Of a DNA stretch of 64,000 nt, positions 24,747-33,683 are shown piece by piece. How positions within the stretch are numbered: the stretch's first letter is position 1; each line of letters starts with the position of its first letter. The translations under genes were made by a program, and so were the position numbers. Below the pieces are notes generated by a model, which ran no database searches, was not told the DNA's origin, and saw only the letters and a list, made by a program, of their open reading frames with translations. The stretch is taken from the NCBI RefSeq assembly GCF_011745145.1, contig NZ_CP050191.1, positions 5,968,473-6,032,472 on the forward strand, given 5' to 3'. Source of the DNA: Mycobacterium sp. DL440 (GTDB lineage Bacteria; Actinomycetota; Actinomycetes; Mycobacteriales; Mycobacteriaceae).

Positions 24747-25676
24747 TCAGCTCAGCTGACGGATGACATCGCCGGCGAAGAGCTCGAGGTGATCCAGATC
24801 GGTCTGGTCGAGCATCTGCAGGTAGATCCGCTGCACCCCGGCCTCCAGGAACGGGCCCAGCTTGTCGACGATCTCGGCGGGCGTGCCGACCAGCGGTGAA
24901 TTGCTCCGGAGTTCGTCCACCTCGCGGTTGATCGTCGCGGCGCGTGTGGCAATCTGCGCTTCGTCGCGGCCCGCGCACAGCACGAAGGCCGCCGAGTAGG
25001 TCAACGAGTCGGCGGTTCGTCCCGCCGCGGTCACCGCGTCGGCCACCCTCGCGAACTGGGTCTTGAGCGTGTCCAGTGGTACGAACGGCACGTTGAACTC
25101 CGCTGCGAACTCCGCGGCCAGCGCCGGGGTGCGCTTGGCGCCCATCCCGCCGATGACGATCGGCGGATGGGTCTGAGTGGGCTTGGGTAGCGCTGGAGAG
25201 TCGACGACGGTGTAGTGCTCGCCAGTGAAGTCGAAAGTCTCGCCAACAGGCGTGTCCCAGAGGCCGGTGAGGATGCGCAGCTGCTCTTCGAGCCGATCGA
25301 AACGCTCACCCAGCGGCGGGAACGGGATGGCGTAGGCCTGGTGCTCAGCCTCGAACCAGCCGGCGCCAAGACCCAATTCGACACGGCCACCGCTCATCTC
25401 GTCGACCTGCGCCACCGAGATGGCCAACGGTCCGGGATGGCGGAAGGTGGCCGAGGTGACCATGGTGCCCAGCCGGATCGTCGAGGTTTCGCGTGCGATG
25501 CCGGCCAGCGTCACCCAGGAGTCGGTCGGACCGGGCAGGCCGTCACCGCTCATTGCCAGGTAGTGGTCAGACCTGAAGAACGCCGAGTAGCCGAGCGCTT
25601 CAGCCGCGCGGGCCACCGCGAGCTGATCGGAGTAGGTAGCACCTTGCTGGGGTTCGACGAACACACGGAAATCCAC
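24747..25676 (-). CDS. LLM class F420-dependent oxidoreductase
   Basis: A luciferase-like monooxygenase-fold protein of 309 residues. Typical elements are the N-terminal strand MDFRVFVEPQQ, FRSDHYLAM, IRLGTMVTSATFRHPGPLA, and GGRVELGLGAGWFEAEHQAYAI, the family's cofactor-binding core. GERFDRLEEQLRIL follows, then IVIGGMGAKRTPALAAEFA. In mycobacteria this subgroup generally uses deazaflavin F420 rather than FMN. The substrate is unknown. It starts with GTG at 25676. It is 33 bases upstream of the Thr-rich genes and 71 bases downstream of the TIGR03085-type gene, all on one strand. Confidence 0.87.
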   Translation of the reverse strand: MDFRVFVEPQQGATYSDQLAVARAAEALGYSAFFRSDHYLAMSGDGLPGPTDSWVTLAGIARETSTIRLGTMVTSATFRHPGPLAISVAQVDEMSGGRVELGLGAGWFEAEHQAYAIPFPPLGERFDRLEEQLRILTGLWDTPVGETFDFTGEHYTVVDSPALPKPTQTHPPIVIGGMGAKRTPALAAEFAAEFNVPFVPLDTLKTQFARVADAVTAAGRTADSLTYSAAFVLCAGRDEAQIATRAATINREVDELRSNSPLVGTPAEIVDKLGPFLEAGVQRIYLQMLDQTDLDHLELFAGDVIRQLS

Positions 25677-25747
25677 GGACGCCAGCCTATCTGCGGCATC
25701 GTAAGGATGGCGCGCGGCTTGGTGCCAGGCGTGGGTGACCTGAGGTT

Positions 25748-26371
25748 CTACAGCCCGCGGCGGGTGGCGCGCAGCGCGGCGACGGCGTCGTTATTGCCGG
25801 AGAACTCCACCCGGGCCGGCTCGCGTCCGGCGGCGAACATCAGCAACTCGCCCGGTTCTCCGGTCACCGTGACCTCCGGACCGGAGCCGATGGCGGCCAG
25901 CGTCTTGCCCTGCGGCGTGGTCAGGGTGACCCGGGCGGGGGATTTGCCCATGGTCATCCGGGCCATCGCGCCGATTCCCCGCGACAGCGCGGATACGGTA
26001 GCAGCATCGAGATCCCTTGGCTCCCAGTCAGGTTGGGCCCGGCGCACATCCTCATTGTGGATGAACATCTCGGCCACATTGACCAACGGGTCCAGCAGTT
26101 TGAACGGGGAATAGAGCGGGGGACCCGCGGCGATCTGGTCGACCAGGTCGGCCCAGTCCGTGCTTTGGGTGACCTTCTGCTGCACGCGGTCGGTGTAGCC
26201 GGCGAGCTGGGGGACCAGGATCCCGGGTGCAGCGTCGAGGCGCCGCTCCCGCACCACCAGATGTGCGGCCAGGTCACGGGTGGTCCAGCCCTCGCACAAG
26301 GTGGGCGCATCGGGGCCGGCGGCGCGCATGGACTCGACCAGTGCGGCACGTTCCCGCCGAGCGACAGTCAT
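25748..26371 (-). CDS. TIGR03085-type DinB-fold metal-binding protein
   Basis: A protein of 207 residues starting TVARRERAALVESMRAAGPDAPTLCEGWTTRDLAAHLVVRERRLDAA, the signature start of the TIGR03085 family. VNVAEMFIHNEDVRRAQPDW supplies the other metal-ligand positions (His and Glu/Asp). The fold is the mycothiol-dependent DinB-like four-helix bundle with a C-terminal SCP2-like half. The reaction is unknown. It is related in fold, but not closely, to the gene at 302. Confidence 0.8.
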   Translation of the reverse strand: MTVARRERAALVESMRAAGPDAPTLCEGWTTRDLAAHLVVRERRLDAAPGILVPQLAGYTDRVQQKVTQSTDWADLVDQIAAGPPLYSPFKLLDPLVNVAEMFIHNEDVRRAQPDWEPRDLDAATVSALSRGIGAMARMTMGKSPARVTLTTPQGKTLAAIGSGPEVTVTGEPGELLMFAAGREPARVEFSGNNDAVAALRATRRGL

Positions 26372-26416
26372 GCGCGATCCGCCTTCGGCTCCTCGCTTGA
26401 AGTCATAGCGCCAACT

Positions 26417-26983
26417 CTAGAAGGTTTTCACTCCCTGGACAGCGACGGTCATCCCATGTCCGGTGCTGTTGTTGCTGATCCGGGTGCCGTCCTCGCTCGC
26501 ATCGATGGTCCAGCCCACCGCGCTGTACTTGCGATAGTCGAGGGTGATCACCGGAATGTCGCCGAGGTTGCCCACGACCCACTTGATCTGGCCGTCCGGG
26601 GTGAGCCTCACGCCATTCGCGTGCTCACCGTCGATCACCGGTGAGTCGGCGAAGTCGGACTCGCACCCGACGTCCTGCTGGGACAATTGGCAGCGGGTCC
26701 TGCCGGACTTGGTCTCGATGAAGACGTACCCGTTCTGCGGCTGCAGTTCCGCTGCGCCGGACGGCGGAGCGGGCGCCGAGGTGCTCGGCGGAGCGGTGGT
26801 GCTCGACGAGGGCGCCGGACTGGACCGGGTGGGCCGCGCGGTCGGGAAACTCGGCTCAGTCGGTGATTGCGGGCTGGTGGCCGGAGTGCCTTCGATACTC
26901 GATTGGCAGCCGGACAACAGCGCACCCACAGCCAGCAGGGCGCCGAGCGATTGCCACGCCTTCACCGCGACAAGGCTACGCAT
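26417..26983 (-). CDS. lpqJ: Lipoprotein LpqJ
   Basis: A protein of 188 residues with a lipobox LLSGC at about 22-26 after a hydrophobic signal sequence, so it is lipid-anchored outside the plasma membrane. A Pro/Ser/Thr linker (about 30-75) leads to a compact domain with Cys pairs (TRCQLSQQDVGCES) and the stretches YVFIETKSG, DGEHANGVRL and LGDIPVITLDYR. As I recall, these match M. tuberculosis LpqJ (Rv0344c), which lies just beyond iniC there. Here the Hsp70, pseudogene and Thr-rich genes are interposed. Function unknown. Confidence 0.75.
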   Translation of the reverse strand: MRSLVAVKAWQSLGALLAVGALLSGCQSSIEGTPATSPQSPTEPSFPTARPTRSSPAPSSSTTAPPSTSAPAPPSGAAELQPQNGYVFIETKSGRTRCQLSQQDVGCESDFADSPVIDGEHANGVRLTPDGQIKWVVGNLGDIPVITLDYRKYSAVGWTIDASEDGTRISNNSTGHGMTVAVQGVKTF

Positions 26984-27002
26984 CGCGGGTGGTCACGCCG
27001 GG

Positions 27003-27734
27003 CTATGACGCGCCGAACAACCCCGCGTATCCGTCAGACAGTGCGCGCAGCTGCCCGGCACCGTCACCGCGGAACGATGCGCCGTGCATCAGGGCCAAGG
27101 TGGTGGGGTTCAGCTCGGCCAGTTGGGTCAGTGTGGGAACCAGGTTGGTGGTCAGGCCCGTGGCGTGGAATAGCGATTCGGCATCCAATGCCGGTGCCAC
27201 GCAATCGGATTCAGTGAGCGCCGGGCATTGGCCGGTATGGGTGAACAGGTCGCCGGCCAACAGCGTCGACGTGGTCTCGTCGAACCACAGCCCGGCTTCC
27301 CAGTTGTGCGGAACATGCGGGGTGGCGATGAAGCGCAGGCGATGCCCACCGATGTCGTGCGCGGCCTCCGCGGGCGCGGCGACCGGCGGACGGTCACACA
27401 TGTCGGTCAGCGACAGCATGATCGCGAGCGGGCCGTGGATCACCTCGGCGTCCGGTGCGGCCGCCAGGAACTGGTTGACGGCACCGCATTCATCGGCCTC
27501 GAGGTGTCCGAACGAGATCCAGCGCAGTTGGGTCAGCGGCAGTATCCGTTCGATGGCCGCCGATACCTGCGGAAACAGGAACCGGTGACCGGTGTGGAAC
27601 AGGAATGGCTCGTCACCGGTCAGCAGGAACTGATTGAAGGTGAAGCCGTGCTCGGTGATCCCCGGTATCCAGGTGGAGAGCCGGTAGATGTCCGGGGCGA
27701 TCTCATCGACGCGGGTGTCCAGGTCGGAGGCCAT
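27003..27734 (-). CDS. MBL-fold diiron protein (ODP / flavodiiron-type hydrolase-fold domain)
   Basis: A protein of 243 residues. The ATG at 27734 is chosen; a longer frame to 28412 runs antisense through the next gene. The metallo-beta-lactamase fold shows [10 protein letters not shown], the HxExD ligand pattern of flavodiiron and oxygen-binding diiron proteins rather than the HxHxDH of hydrolases. [22 protein letters not shown] and LMHGASFRG supply the remaining ligands. It lacks a flavodoxin domain. It may bind O2 or NO, or sense redox (inference). Confidence 0.75.
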   Translation of the reverse strand: MASDLDTRVDEIAPDIYRLSTWIPGITEHGFTFNQFLLTGDEPFLFHTGHRFLFPQVSAAIERILPLTQLRWISFGHLEADECGAVNQFLAAAPDAEVIHGPLAIMLSLTDMCDRPPVAAPAEAAHDIGGHRLRFIATPHVPHNWEAGLWFDETTSTLLAGDLFTHTGQCPALTESDCVAPALDAESLFHATGLTTNLVPTLTQLAELNPTTLALMHGASFRGDGAGQLRALSDGYAGLFGAS

Positions 27735-27818
27735 GCGACCATGGTCCGCCCAATCATTCCCGATGGCTGGGTTTTGCTGTCTTGGGAACCTCCCAGCTGC
27801 GTCACCTACCGTCATCGG

Positions 27819-28598
27819 GTGCTCGGCAAAGCCCTCGATGCGTTTCTGGACTCTCCGTTGTCTGGAATCGTGCCGTGGGCGCTGATGGCGATTCTGGCCG
27901 GTCCCGGGCGGTATGAGATCGCGGTATGGGGCGCGCTCGGCTTCTCGCTGTTGGTGCTGGCGCTGGACCGTCGTCGCAACATCCCGGTCCACGTGCTGGA
28001 GATACTCGGAGTGGTCTTCTTCGTGGTGCTGGCCGCCGTCGGCCTGGTGGCTTCCAGAGGGCAGAAGACGTGGCTGGAGATGTGGTCGGGGGAGATCACG
28101 AATGCCTCGTTGGCGACTTTCGCCCTGGTCAGCCTGGTGATCGGCCGGCCGTACACGACGGCGTACGCGCGCGACGTCACCCAGCCGGACCATTGGGATA
28201 CGCCGCTGTTCAAGCGCACCAACATGGTGGTGACCGCGGTGTGGGCGGCGGCATTCGGCTTCTCGGCGTCGGTCGGCTTCCTCGGGGATGTGCTGTACGG
28301 CAGTACCGACAATTTCTGGACCGGCTGGATTCTGCAGTTGGCCGCGCTGTTCTTCGCGGTGGCCGTCACCGAGTTCTATCCCGAGTACGCCCGGGCCAAG
28401 GACGCGGCGCATGCGCTGCGCCCGGTGCCGTCATGGTCGCGGGTGTTCGAGTGGCTGCCACCGTTCGTGCTGGCAACCGGTGTCGCAGGCTGGCTGCTGG
28501 CCACGGTCAGCAGCGGGGTGGCTGCTGACCTGGTGGTGGTCGGTGCATTCGGCACGGCACTGTTGCGACGGCGCGAGCTGCGGGCTCGGGCCACGTAA
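27819..28598 (+). CDS. Polytopic membrane protein, function unknown
   Basis: A protein of 259 residues with about seven predicted helices, such as [54 protein letters not shown] and [18 protein letters not shown]. Between them is a conserved-looking loop, [22 protein letters not shown]. The GTG at 27819 is used; an in-frame ATG at 27741 would add 26 residues but overlaps the promoter of the divergent MBL gene. I do not recognise the family. It converges on the ABC-transporter operon with only 3 bases between stops. Confidence 0.65.
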   Translation: MLGKALDAFLDSPLSGIVPWALMAILAGPGRYEIAVWGALGFSLLVLALDRRRNIPVHVLEILGVVFFVVLAAVGLVASRGQKTWLEMWSGEITNASLATFALVSLVIGRPYTTAYARDVTQPDHWDTPLFKRTNMVVTAVWAAAFGFSASVGFLGDVLYGSTDNFWTGWILQLAALFFAVAVTEFYPEYARAKDAAHALRPVPSWSRVFEWLPPFVLATGVAGWLLATVSSGVAADLVVVGAFGTALLRRRELRARAT

Positions 28599-28601
28599 CT
28601 G

Positions 28602-29573
28602 TCAGGACTTGCTCGGCTGCGGCAGGAACTGGTTGTCGAGCAACTTTGCGTAGTCGGGCAGTTGCGTGCTCGGGTCGATGGACTTCTGGGTCTTGGCCCA
28701 TGTCCCGAGTTCGGCCAGCTTGTCGGCCAGGTCCGGATTCAGCTGGATGGTGAAGTCGAACTCGGTGAGCACGATGCGCAGAAGTTCGGGGTCCAGCTGG
28801 GTGGCCTTGGCGACGGCGTCCGTGGCGGCGTTGTCGTGTTGGGACAGCGCAGTTCCCGCGTCACCGAGGGCGGTGAGGAAGGCCGTGAACGCCTTGCCCT
28901 TGGTTGCGACGGCGGCTTCGGTGGCGACGAACAGGCTGTGCTGGTTGTAGGTTCCGCCACTCAGTGGCACCGCGTCGTCGCCGAGGGCCTTGATGGTCTG
29001 CGCCTGGTAGGGCTGGAAGATCGACACCGCATCGACGTTGCGCTGGGTGGCGGCGGTGACGATCGCCGACGGCGCGACCTGCACCAGCTCGGCCTTGATG
29101 TTGTTCTGCGCCAGGGCATTCGACACGTAGTAGGCAGCGCTGGTGCCCAGCGGGGTGCCGATCGACTTGCCCGCCAGGTCCGCGACGGTGTTGATGCCGG
29201 CACTGCGCCGGGCGACGATACGCGAGCCCTCCCAGCGAGATCCGTCGGCGATCACCCGCAGGGTGGGCGTCCGCGTCAGCGCGGCCGAGGTCGGCACGTC
29301 GGCGGCGGTGGTGATGTCGACCTGGCCGGCCGCCGCGGCCTGCAGTGCCTCCACGCCGGATTGAAAGTTCACCACCTTGACGTTCACGTTGTGCTTCCCG
29401 AACAGACCGGTGTCGGCGGCGACCGGGACCTGCGCCCAGGACGGGTCGACGACGAACCCGACGGTCAGCTGATCGGCATTCGCGGTGCCCGCGTCGCTGC
29501 AGGCGGTGCCTGCCACGGAGAGCGCGGCGGCGGCAACTACTGCGGCGACGAGCCGCCGGAGAGGGGTCTTCAT
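28602..29573 (-). CDS. ABC transporter substrate-binding protein (SsuA/TauA type)
   Basis: A secreted protein of 323 residues. The N-terminus has a positively charged start, a hydrophobic stretch and GTACS, a lipobox-like sequence, so it is probably lipid-anchored. The mature part follows the nitrate/sulfonate/taurine-binding pattern: LTVGFVVDPSWAQVPVAADTGLFGKHNVNVKVV, then GVEALQAAAAGQVDITTAADVPT. The ATG at 29573 is used; the frame runs open to 29825 but overlaps the ATPase gene. It is the last gene of the arylsulfotransferase-permease-ATPase operon, 26 bases after the ATPase. A sulfonate or sulfate-ester ligand is inferred from the family and neighbour. Confidence 0.87.
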   Translation of the reverse strand: MKTPLRRLVAAVVAAAALSVAGTACSDAGTANADQLTVGFVVDPSWAQVPVAADTGLFGKHNVNVKVVNFQSGVEALQAAAAGQVDITTAADVPTSAALTRTPTLRVIADGSRWEGSRIVARRSAGINTVADLAGKSIGTPLGTSAAYYVSNALAQNNIKAELVQVAPSAIVTAATQRNVDAVSIFQPYQAQTIKALGDDAVPLSGGTYNQHSLFVATEAAVATKGKAFTAFLTALGDAGTALSQHDNAATDAVAKATQLDPELLRIVLTEFDFTIQLNPDLADKLAELGTWAKTQKSIDPSTQLPDYAKLLDNQFLPQPSKS

Positions 29574-29599
29574 GGATGAGTTCCTTTGTGGGTAGCGGG

Positions 29600-30358
29600 T
29601 CACTGCACGACGTGGTCGATGCCGAGCTGGTGGTGCAGGGTTTTGCGAATCTCGCTGTACCCCGGCTGATCTGCCAGCGCATCGGCCGGGCGGGGGCGGC
29701 TCAGCGGGTTGGTGATCTGATTGACGATCTGCCCGTCGCGCAACACGCTGACGGTGTCGCCCAGCCGGATCGCCTCGTCGATGTCGTGCGTGACGAAGAC
29801 GATCGTGCGGTTCAGCCGCGTCCACAGATCGATCAGCAGATCCTGCATGCGCAGGCGGGTCAGCGCGTCGAGCGCCGCGAACGGTTCGTCCATCAACATG
29901 ACGGTCGGCTCCCCGGCCAGCACGCGGGCGATGCTGACCCGCTGCCGCATGCCGCCGGACAACTCGCCGGGACGCTGTGTGGCCACCTCGTCACGCAGGC
30001 CCACCAGGTCGAGCAGTTCGTGAATCTTTCCCCTGCGCTCGCGTTTTGACAGTCGCCGGGCCGCCAGGGCGAAGTCGATGTTGTCGGCGACCGTCATCCA
30101 CGGGAACAGCACGTCACGCTGGAAGGCCACGCCTCGGCGGGGATGCGGTGCGGTGACCGTCTCGCCGTTGTCGGTCACCGAGCCTGCGGTGGCCGTGATG
30201 AGTCCGGCAAGGCAGTGCAGCAGAGTCGATTTGCCGCTGCCGGAGGCGCCCACGAGTACGGAGAATGAGCCGTCGGGAACGGTCAGGGAGATGCCCTTGA
30301 GGGTCGGCTCCTGCTTGCCGGGGAACCTCACCACGAGGTCGTGGGTTTGGATGGCCAT
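29600..30358 (-). CDS. ABC transporter ATP-binding protein (SsuB/TauB type)
   Basis: An ATPase of 252 residues. It carries Walker A GASGSGKST, Q-loop FQRDVLFPW, signature LSGGMRQRV, Walker B VMLMDEPF and the H-loop FVTHDIDEA. The sequence style (CLAGLITATAGSVTDNGE, LTRLRMQDLLIDLW) is that of the nitrate/sulfonate/taurine subfamily. It drives uptake with the permease at 30360 and the binding protein at 28602. It begins one base after the permease stop. Confidence 0.93.
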   Translation of the reverse strand: MAIQTHDLVVRFPGKQEPTLKGISLTVPDGSFSVLVGASGSGKSTLLHCLAGLITATAGSVTDNGETVTAPHPRRGVAFQRDVLFPWMTVADNIDFALAARRLSKRERRGKIHELLDLVGLRDEVATQRPGELSGGMRQRVSIARVLAGEPTVMLMDEPFAALDALTRLRMQDLLIDLWTRLNRTIVFVTHDIDEAIRLGDTVSVLRDGQIVNQITNPLSRPRPADALADQPGYSEIRKTLHHQLGIDHVVQ

Positions 30359-30359
30359 C

Positions 30360-31199
30360 TCAGCGCTCCTCTTGGGCCCAGCGGGTAAATGGGGACGTCA
30401 CCGAGGCGACGAGCAGGTCACACAGGGCGCCGACGATGCCCAGGACGATCAGGCAGAAGATCAGCCGATCGGCCTGTGAGAACAGCTGTGCCTGGGAGAT
30501 CCGATACCCGATACCCGATGTGGTGCCGGTCATCTCGGCCACGACGATGAGCACGAACGCCATCGCGGCACCCACCCGCAGACCTGACGCGATGTCGGGG
30601 GCCGCCTCGGGCAGCACCACTCGCGACAGGGTCTGCCAACGGCCGGCCCCCAGGCAGCGGGCAGCTTTCAGATAGTCGATCGGGGTGCTCGCCAACCCGG
30701 AGTGGCTGTTGATCCACACCGGGACGAAGACGCCGAGTGCGATCACCAGGAGCTTGCTGTTCTCGCCCAGCCCGAACCACAGGATCGCCAACGGGACGAG
30801 ACCGATCGTCGGGATCGGCGAGAACACCCGCAGCACCGGTTGCAGCAGGTTGCGGCCTGCGGTGGTGGTGGCGGTGAACACCGCGACGGTGATCCCCACG
30901 CCGGCACCGATCGCGAAACCGACTGCCGCTCTTTGCAAACTCGCGACGATGTCGTCGACCAACAGGTCCTCGGTCCACAAGGTGTGCCCGGCGGTGAGGA
31001 TCTCGGGCACGCTCGGGAACAGCTGTCGCGGGAACCGTCCGGTTGCCACGATCAGTGACCACAGGGCCGCGGTGATCCCTAGTCCGGCGAGAGTCCAACC
31101 GAGGACGCCCAGCTGGGCGAGTGCCGACCGCAGCCGGGCCGGGGCGGGCTGCTGCGGCGGGGGCGACGTCGTACCGCGGACCGCCAGACCAGCTGTCAT
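30360..31199 (-). CDS. ABC transporter permease (SsuC/TauC type)
   Basis: A permease of 279 residues with about six helices. The coupling loop before the last helices is of the BPD_transp_1 type: LVIALGVFVPVWINSHSGL, then YLKAARCLGAGRWQTLSRVVLPEAAPDIASGLRVG. The start overlaps the stop of the arylsulfotransferase gene by four bases, so translation is coupled. Together with the ATPase and binding protein it forms a sulfonate-type importer. Confidence 0.92.
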   Translation of the reverse strand: MTAGLAVRGTTSPPPQQPAPARLRSALAQLGVLGWTLAGLGITAALWSLIVATGRFPRQLFPSVPEILTAGHTLWTEDLLVDDIVASLQRAAVGFAIGAGVGITVAVFTATTTAGRNLLQPVLRVFSPIPTIGLVPLAILWFGLGENSKLLVIALGVFVPVWINSHSGLASTPIDYLKAARCLGAGRWQTLSRVVLPEAAPDIASGLRVGAAMAFVLIVVAEMTGTTSGIGYRISQAQLFSQADRLIFCLIVLGIVGALCDLLVASVTSPFTRWAQEER

Positions 31200-32521
31200 G
31201 AAAGGCTTCCCGGCTCAAGTCCCACCGCGTTCAGCGGAGAACGCAACGTGCCCTCGGGTGCCCAGTCGAACGGAACGGCCTGCGACCGGTACACCAGCGC
31301 CGTGCGGGTGAGCCGGTCGACCCCGGGCACCCTGGTCTGCTTGACCTCGGGCTCCCCGGCTACGCCATAGCCCTGGTAGGGGCTGTGATACTCCCACACC
31401 ACATCGCCGTCCGGGGTGACCTGGAACAACCGCCCCTGCATCCCCTCGGTGATCAAGGTGTTGCCGTTGGGGAGACGCTGCGCATTGCTGACGAACGAGC
31501 TGAAGAAGGTCCACGACGGCAGGCCGGAGTCCTCGGCGGTGTACTGCCACACGATTTCCATGGTGGCAGGGTCGATTTCGAGCACGCGGGAGCCGGCGTA
31601 GATGCCCAGCGGCGCCGCTGGATATCCGGCCCCGCCCTGGTTGTCGAACACCAGGATGTTGCCCGCGCCCGGAAGACCCGCGGCGATCATGTGCGGGTTG
31701 TGCTGACCGGAGGTCTGATCGACCGGACGTGGCACCTTGTGCACATTGATGCGCTGATGCTGGGCGCCGAACTCGGCGTCGTAGTAGGGCCCCAACTTCC
31801 AGGCGATCGTTCCGGACGACTTGTCGATCAACGCGATGATGTTCGCCTTGCGGAAGCTGATCAGGATGTTGTCGGGGTGGAAGGCGGAGTCCGGCTCGTC
31901 GACGTACCACCGGTTGGGTCCGAGGGTTTTGGCGCTGTTCATTTCCAGATAGCCCCAGGGATCGTCGGGGTCGCGAGCAACGGCCTGCCGCAAGGCATCC
32001 CAGCCGGCATCGGAGAATCCGAACTCGTCGAGATGGTCGCCGGCCAGCCACTTCCAGACGATCTCACCTTCGGGCGTCACCTCGTAGAGCCCCTGGTCTC
32101 CGACGGTATGGTCGCCGAGACCGGGCACCACCCGGGGAACGGTGGTCAGGATCAGTCGATTGCCGTTCGGCAGCAGCTCCCAGTCGTGGTTCTGCCGAGC
32201 CGCGCCGGCCGGCGCCTGCGTGCCCCACTCCCAGATGACCTCCCCGGCCCAGTCGAGTTGGCCCACGGTGCCGTTGGCGTAGATGCCACCGCGGGCATCG
32301 TCGCTGTCGGACAGTTGCACCCCGACGTCGCCGATCCGCCCGTCGTTGAGTGCCGGGTCCAGGATGCGCGGTGGCACACCGGCATACGGCCACTCGTGCA
32401 CCACGGTGCCGTTGAGGTCGATCAGTCGGGTGACCCCGTCGGCGCCGGTGAACAGGACGTAGCTGTCGTAGGCGAGTTCGGGGTCGAGGTAGCTGACTCC
32501 GGTGAGTCGTACGAATGCCAT
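31196..32521 (-). CDS. Arylsulfotransferase (ASST) family protein
   Basis: A beta-propeller protein of 441 residues with repeated blades that read as G-x-V-x-W-x-W (AGEVIWEWGTQ, EGEIVWKWLAGDH, DGDVVWEYHSPYQ) and NHDWELLPNGNRLIL, matching the bacterial ASST family. These enzymes transfer sulfate from one phenol to another without PAPS. Conserved His candidates are in RQNHDWE and QHNPHMIA. No signal peptide is visible, unlike periplasmic ASSTs, so it may act in the cytoplasm. It heads the operon with the sulfonate-type importer. GGTGGAGTAG lies upstream of the ATG. Confidence 0.82.
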   Translation of the reverse strand: MAFVRLTGVSYLDPELAYDSYVLFTGADGVTRLIDLNGTVVHEWPYAGVPPRILDPALNDGRIGDVGVQLSDSDDARGGIYANGTVGQLDWAGEVIWEWGTQAPAGAARQNHDWELLPNGNRLILTTVPRVVPGLGDHTVGDQGLYEVTPEGEIVWKWLAGDHLDEFGFSDAGWDALRQAVARDPDDPWGYLEMNSAKTLGPNRWYVDEPDSAFHPDNILISFRKANIIALIDKSSGTIAWKLGPYYDAEFGAQHQRINVHKVPRPVDQTSGQHNPHMIAAGLPGAGNILVFDNQGGAGYPAAPLGIYAGSRVLEIDPATMEIVWQYTAEDSGLPSWTFFSSFVSNAQRLPNGNTLITEGMQGRLFQVTPDGDVVWEYHSPYQGYGVAGEPEVKQTRVPGVDRLTRTALVYRSQAVPFDWAPEGTLRSPLNAVGLEPGSLS

Positions 32522-32575
32522 GTCAGCTACTCCACCAACTCCTGGTTACAACCATGGGTCCTCCTCGTAACGGTT

Positions 32576-32587
32576 CTAATCGATTAG
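32576..32587. promoter_or_regulatory. LacI-type operator
   Basis: CTAATCGATTAG is a perfect 12-base palindrome centred on CG, the usual symmetry of LacI-family operators. It lies between the divergent arylsulfotransferase and LacI genes, 55 bases from the former's start. Confidence 0.65.
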
Positions 32588-32678
32588 CGTAGGCAGGCGA
32601 AACGTGGACGGAACCGTCACAATCGAGGTGATTCAAACTCTTTCGAGTGGTCACCGACGAGCGGAGGGTCCAGCCGTT

Positions 32679-33683
32679 GTGAGTGGTAAACGTCCGACCC
32701 TGGCCGACGTGGCCAACCGCGCCGGCACCTCGACGGCGGTGGTGAGCTACGTTCTCAACAACGGGCCGCGTCCAGTATCAGAGGTATTGCGGGCCAAGGT
32801 GATCCGTGCGATCGATGAACTGAACTACCGGCCGGATGGCCGCGCCAGGGCGTTGCGTCGGCCGCGGCGTTGGCGGCAGATCGGACTGCTGGTTCCCGAT
32901 CTCACGCTGCCCTTGTTCGGTGAGTTCGTAGGGCGGATCGAAGTGGAAGCGCGGGCGCGCGACCACCTGACCCTGATCGGCAACACCGGATACGACCCCG
33001 AGCGTGAGATTGAGTTCGCCACCGCGTTCGCCGAGGTCGGTGTCGACGGGCTACTGGTGGTCGGCGCGGCCAACGCCCCGCATACGGCGAATCTCTGTCG
33101 GCGGGAACGCATTCCCGTGGTGTGGATGCACAACATCCGCGGCCCGATCGAGACGGACATCATCGGGGTGGATCACGTCCATGCCGGCGAACTGATCGCC
33201 CGCCACCTGCTCGACATCCACGACTGTCGCGACATCGCGTTCGTCGGCGGTGTCACTGCGGGCGACGTCCGGCACGGTGACCGGGAAACCGTGCAGCAGC
33301 GATTCGAGGGCGTCGCCTCCGTCGTCGGCCAGAGCCTCCCGCACATCCGCACCGATCTCACCCCGTCCGGCGCCTACGGTGCGGTCCGGGAGTTTCTGCG
33401 CGACGGCGCGGTGCCGCGGGCGTTCGTGGTCGGGACCTACGGGCAGACAGCGGCCACGATCCGGGCGGTCGCCGATGCAGGCCTGCGGATCCCCGACGAC
33501 ATCCGGATCGTCGGCTTCGATGGTGCCGCGGTCGACTACGGACGGCTGCGACTCACCACCGTGCAGCAACCGGTTGATGCGCTGGCCCGTCAGGCTCTTG
33601 GCCGGCTACTGGGCGATTCACCGTGCGCCGACGATGGTTTCGTGCCGACCCTGAGGGTGGGGGAGACCTGCGGCTGTACCTAG
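32679..33683 (+). CDS. LacI family transcriptional regulator
   Basis: A protein of 334 residues. The start is taken as GTG 32679, which has GGAGGG 11 bases upstream and gives the standard N-terminus KRPTLADVANRAGTSTAVVSYVLNNGPRPVSEVLR, the LacI headpiece and hinge. The frame is open 75 bases further up. The C-terminal periplasmic-binding-type domain follows (IGLLVPDLTLPLFGEFV, GLLVVGAANAP, DIRIVGFDGAAVDYGRLRLTTVQQP). It is divergent from the arylsulfotransferase/ABC operon and most likely regulates it through the palindrome at 32576. The effector is unknown. Confidence 0.9.
   Translation: MSGKRPTLADVANRAGTSTAVVSYVLNNGPRPVSEVLRAKVIRAIDELNYRPDGRARALRRPRRWRQIGLLVPDLTLPLFGEFVGRIEVEARARDHLTLIGNTGYDPEREIEFATAFAEVGVDGLLVVGAANAPHTANLCRRERIPVVWMHNIRGPIETDIIGVDHVHAGELIARHLLDIHDCRDIAFVGGVTAGDVRHGDRETVQQRFEGVASVVGQSLPHIRTDLTPSGAYGAVREFLRDGAVPRAFVVGTYGQTAATIRAVADAGLRIPDDIRIVGFDGAAVDYGRLRLTTVQQPVDALARQALGRLLGDSPCADDGFVPTLRVGETCGCT

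Noticed and set aside
27735..28412. 226-residue N-terminal extension of the MBL-fold protein
   Set aside because: It runs antisense through a membrane protein gene and contains no MBL features.
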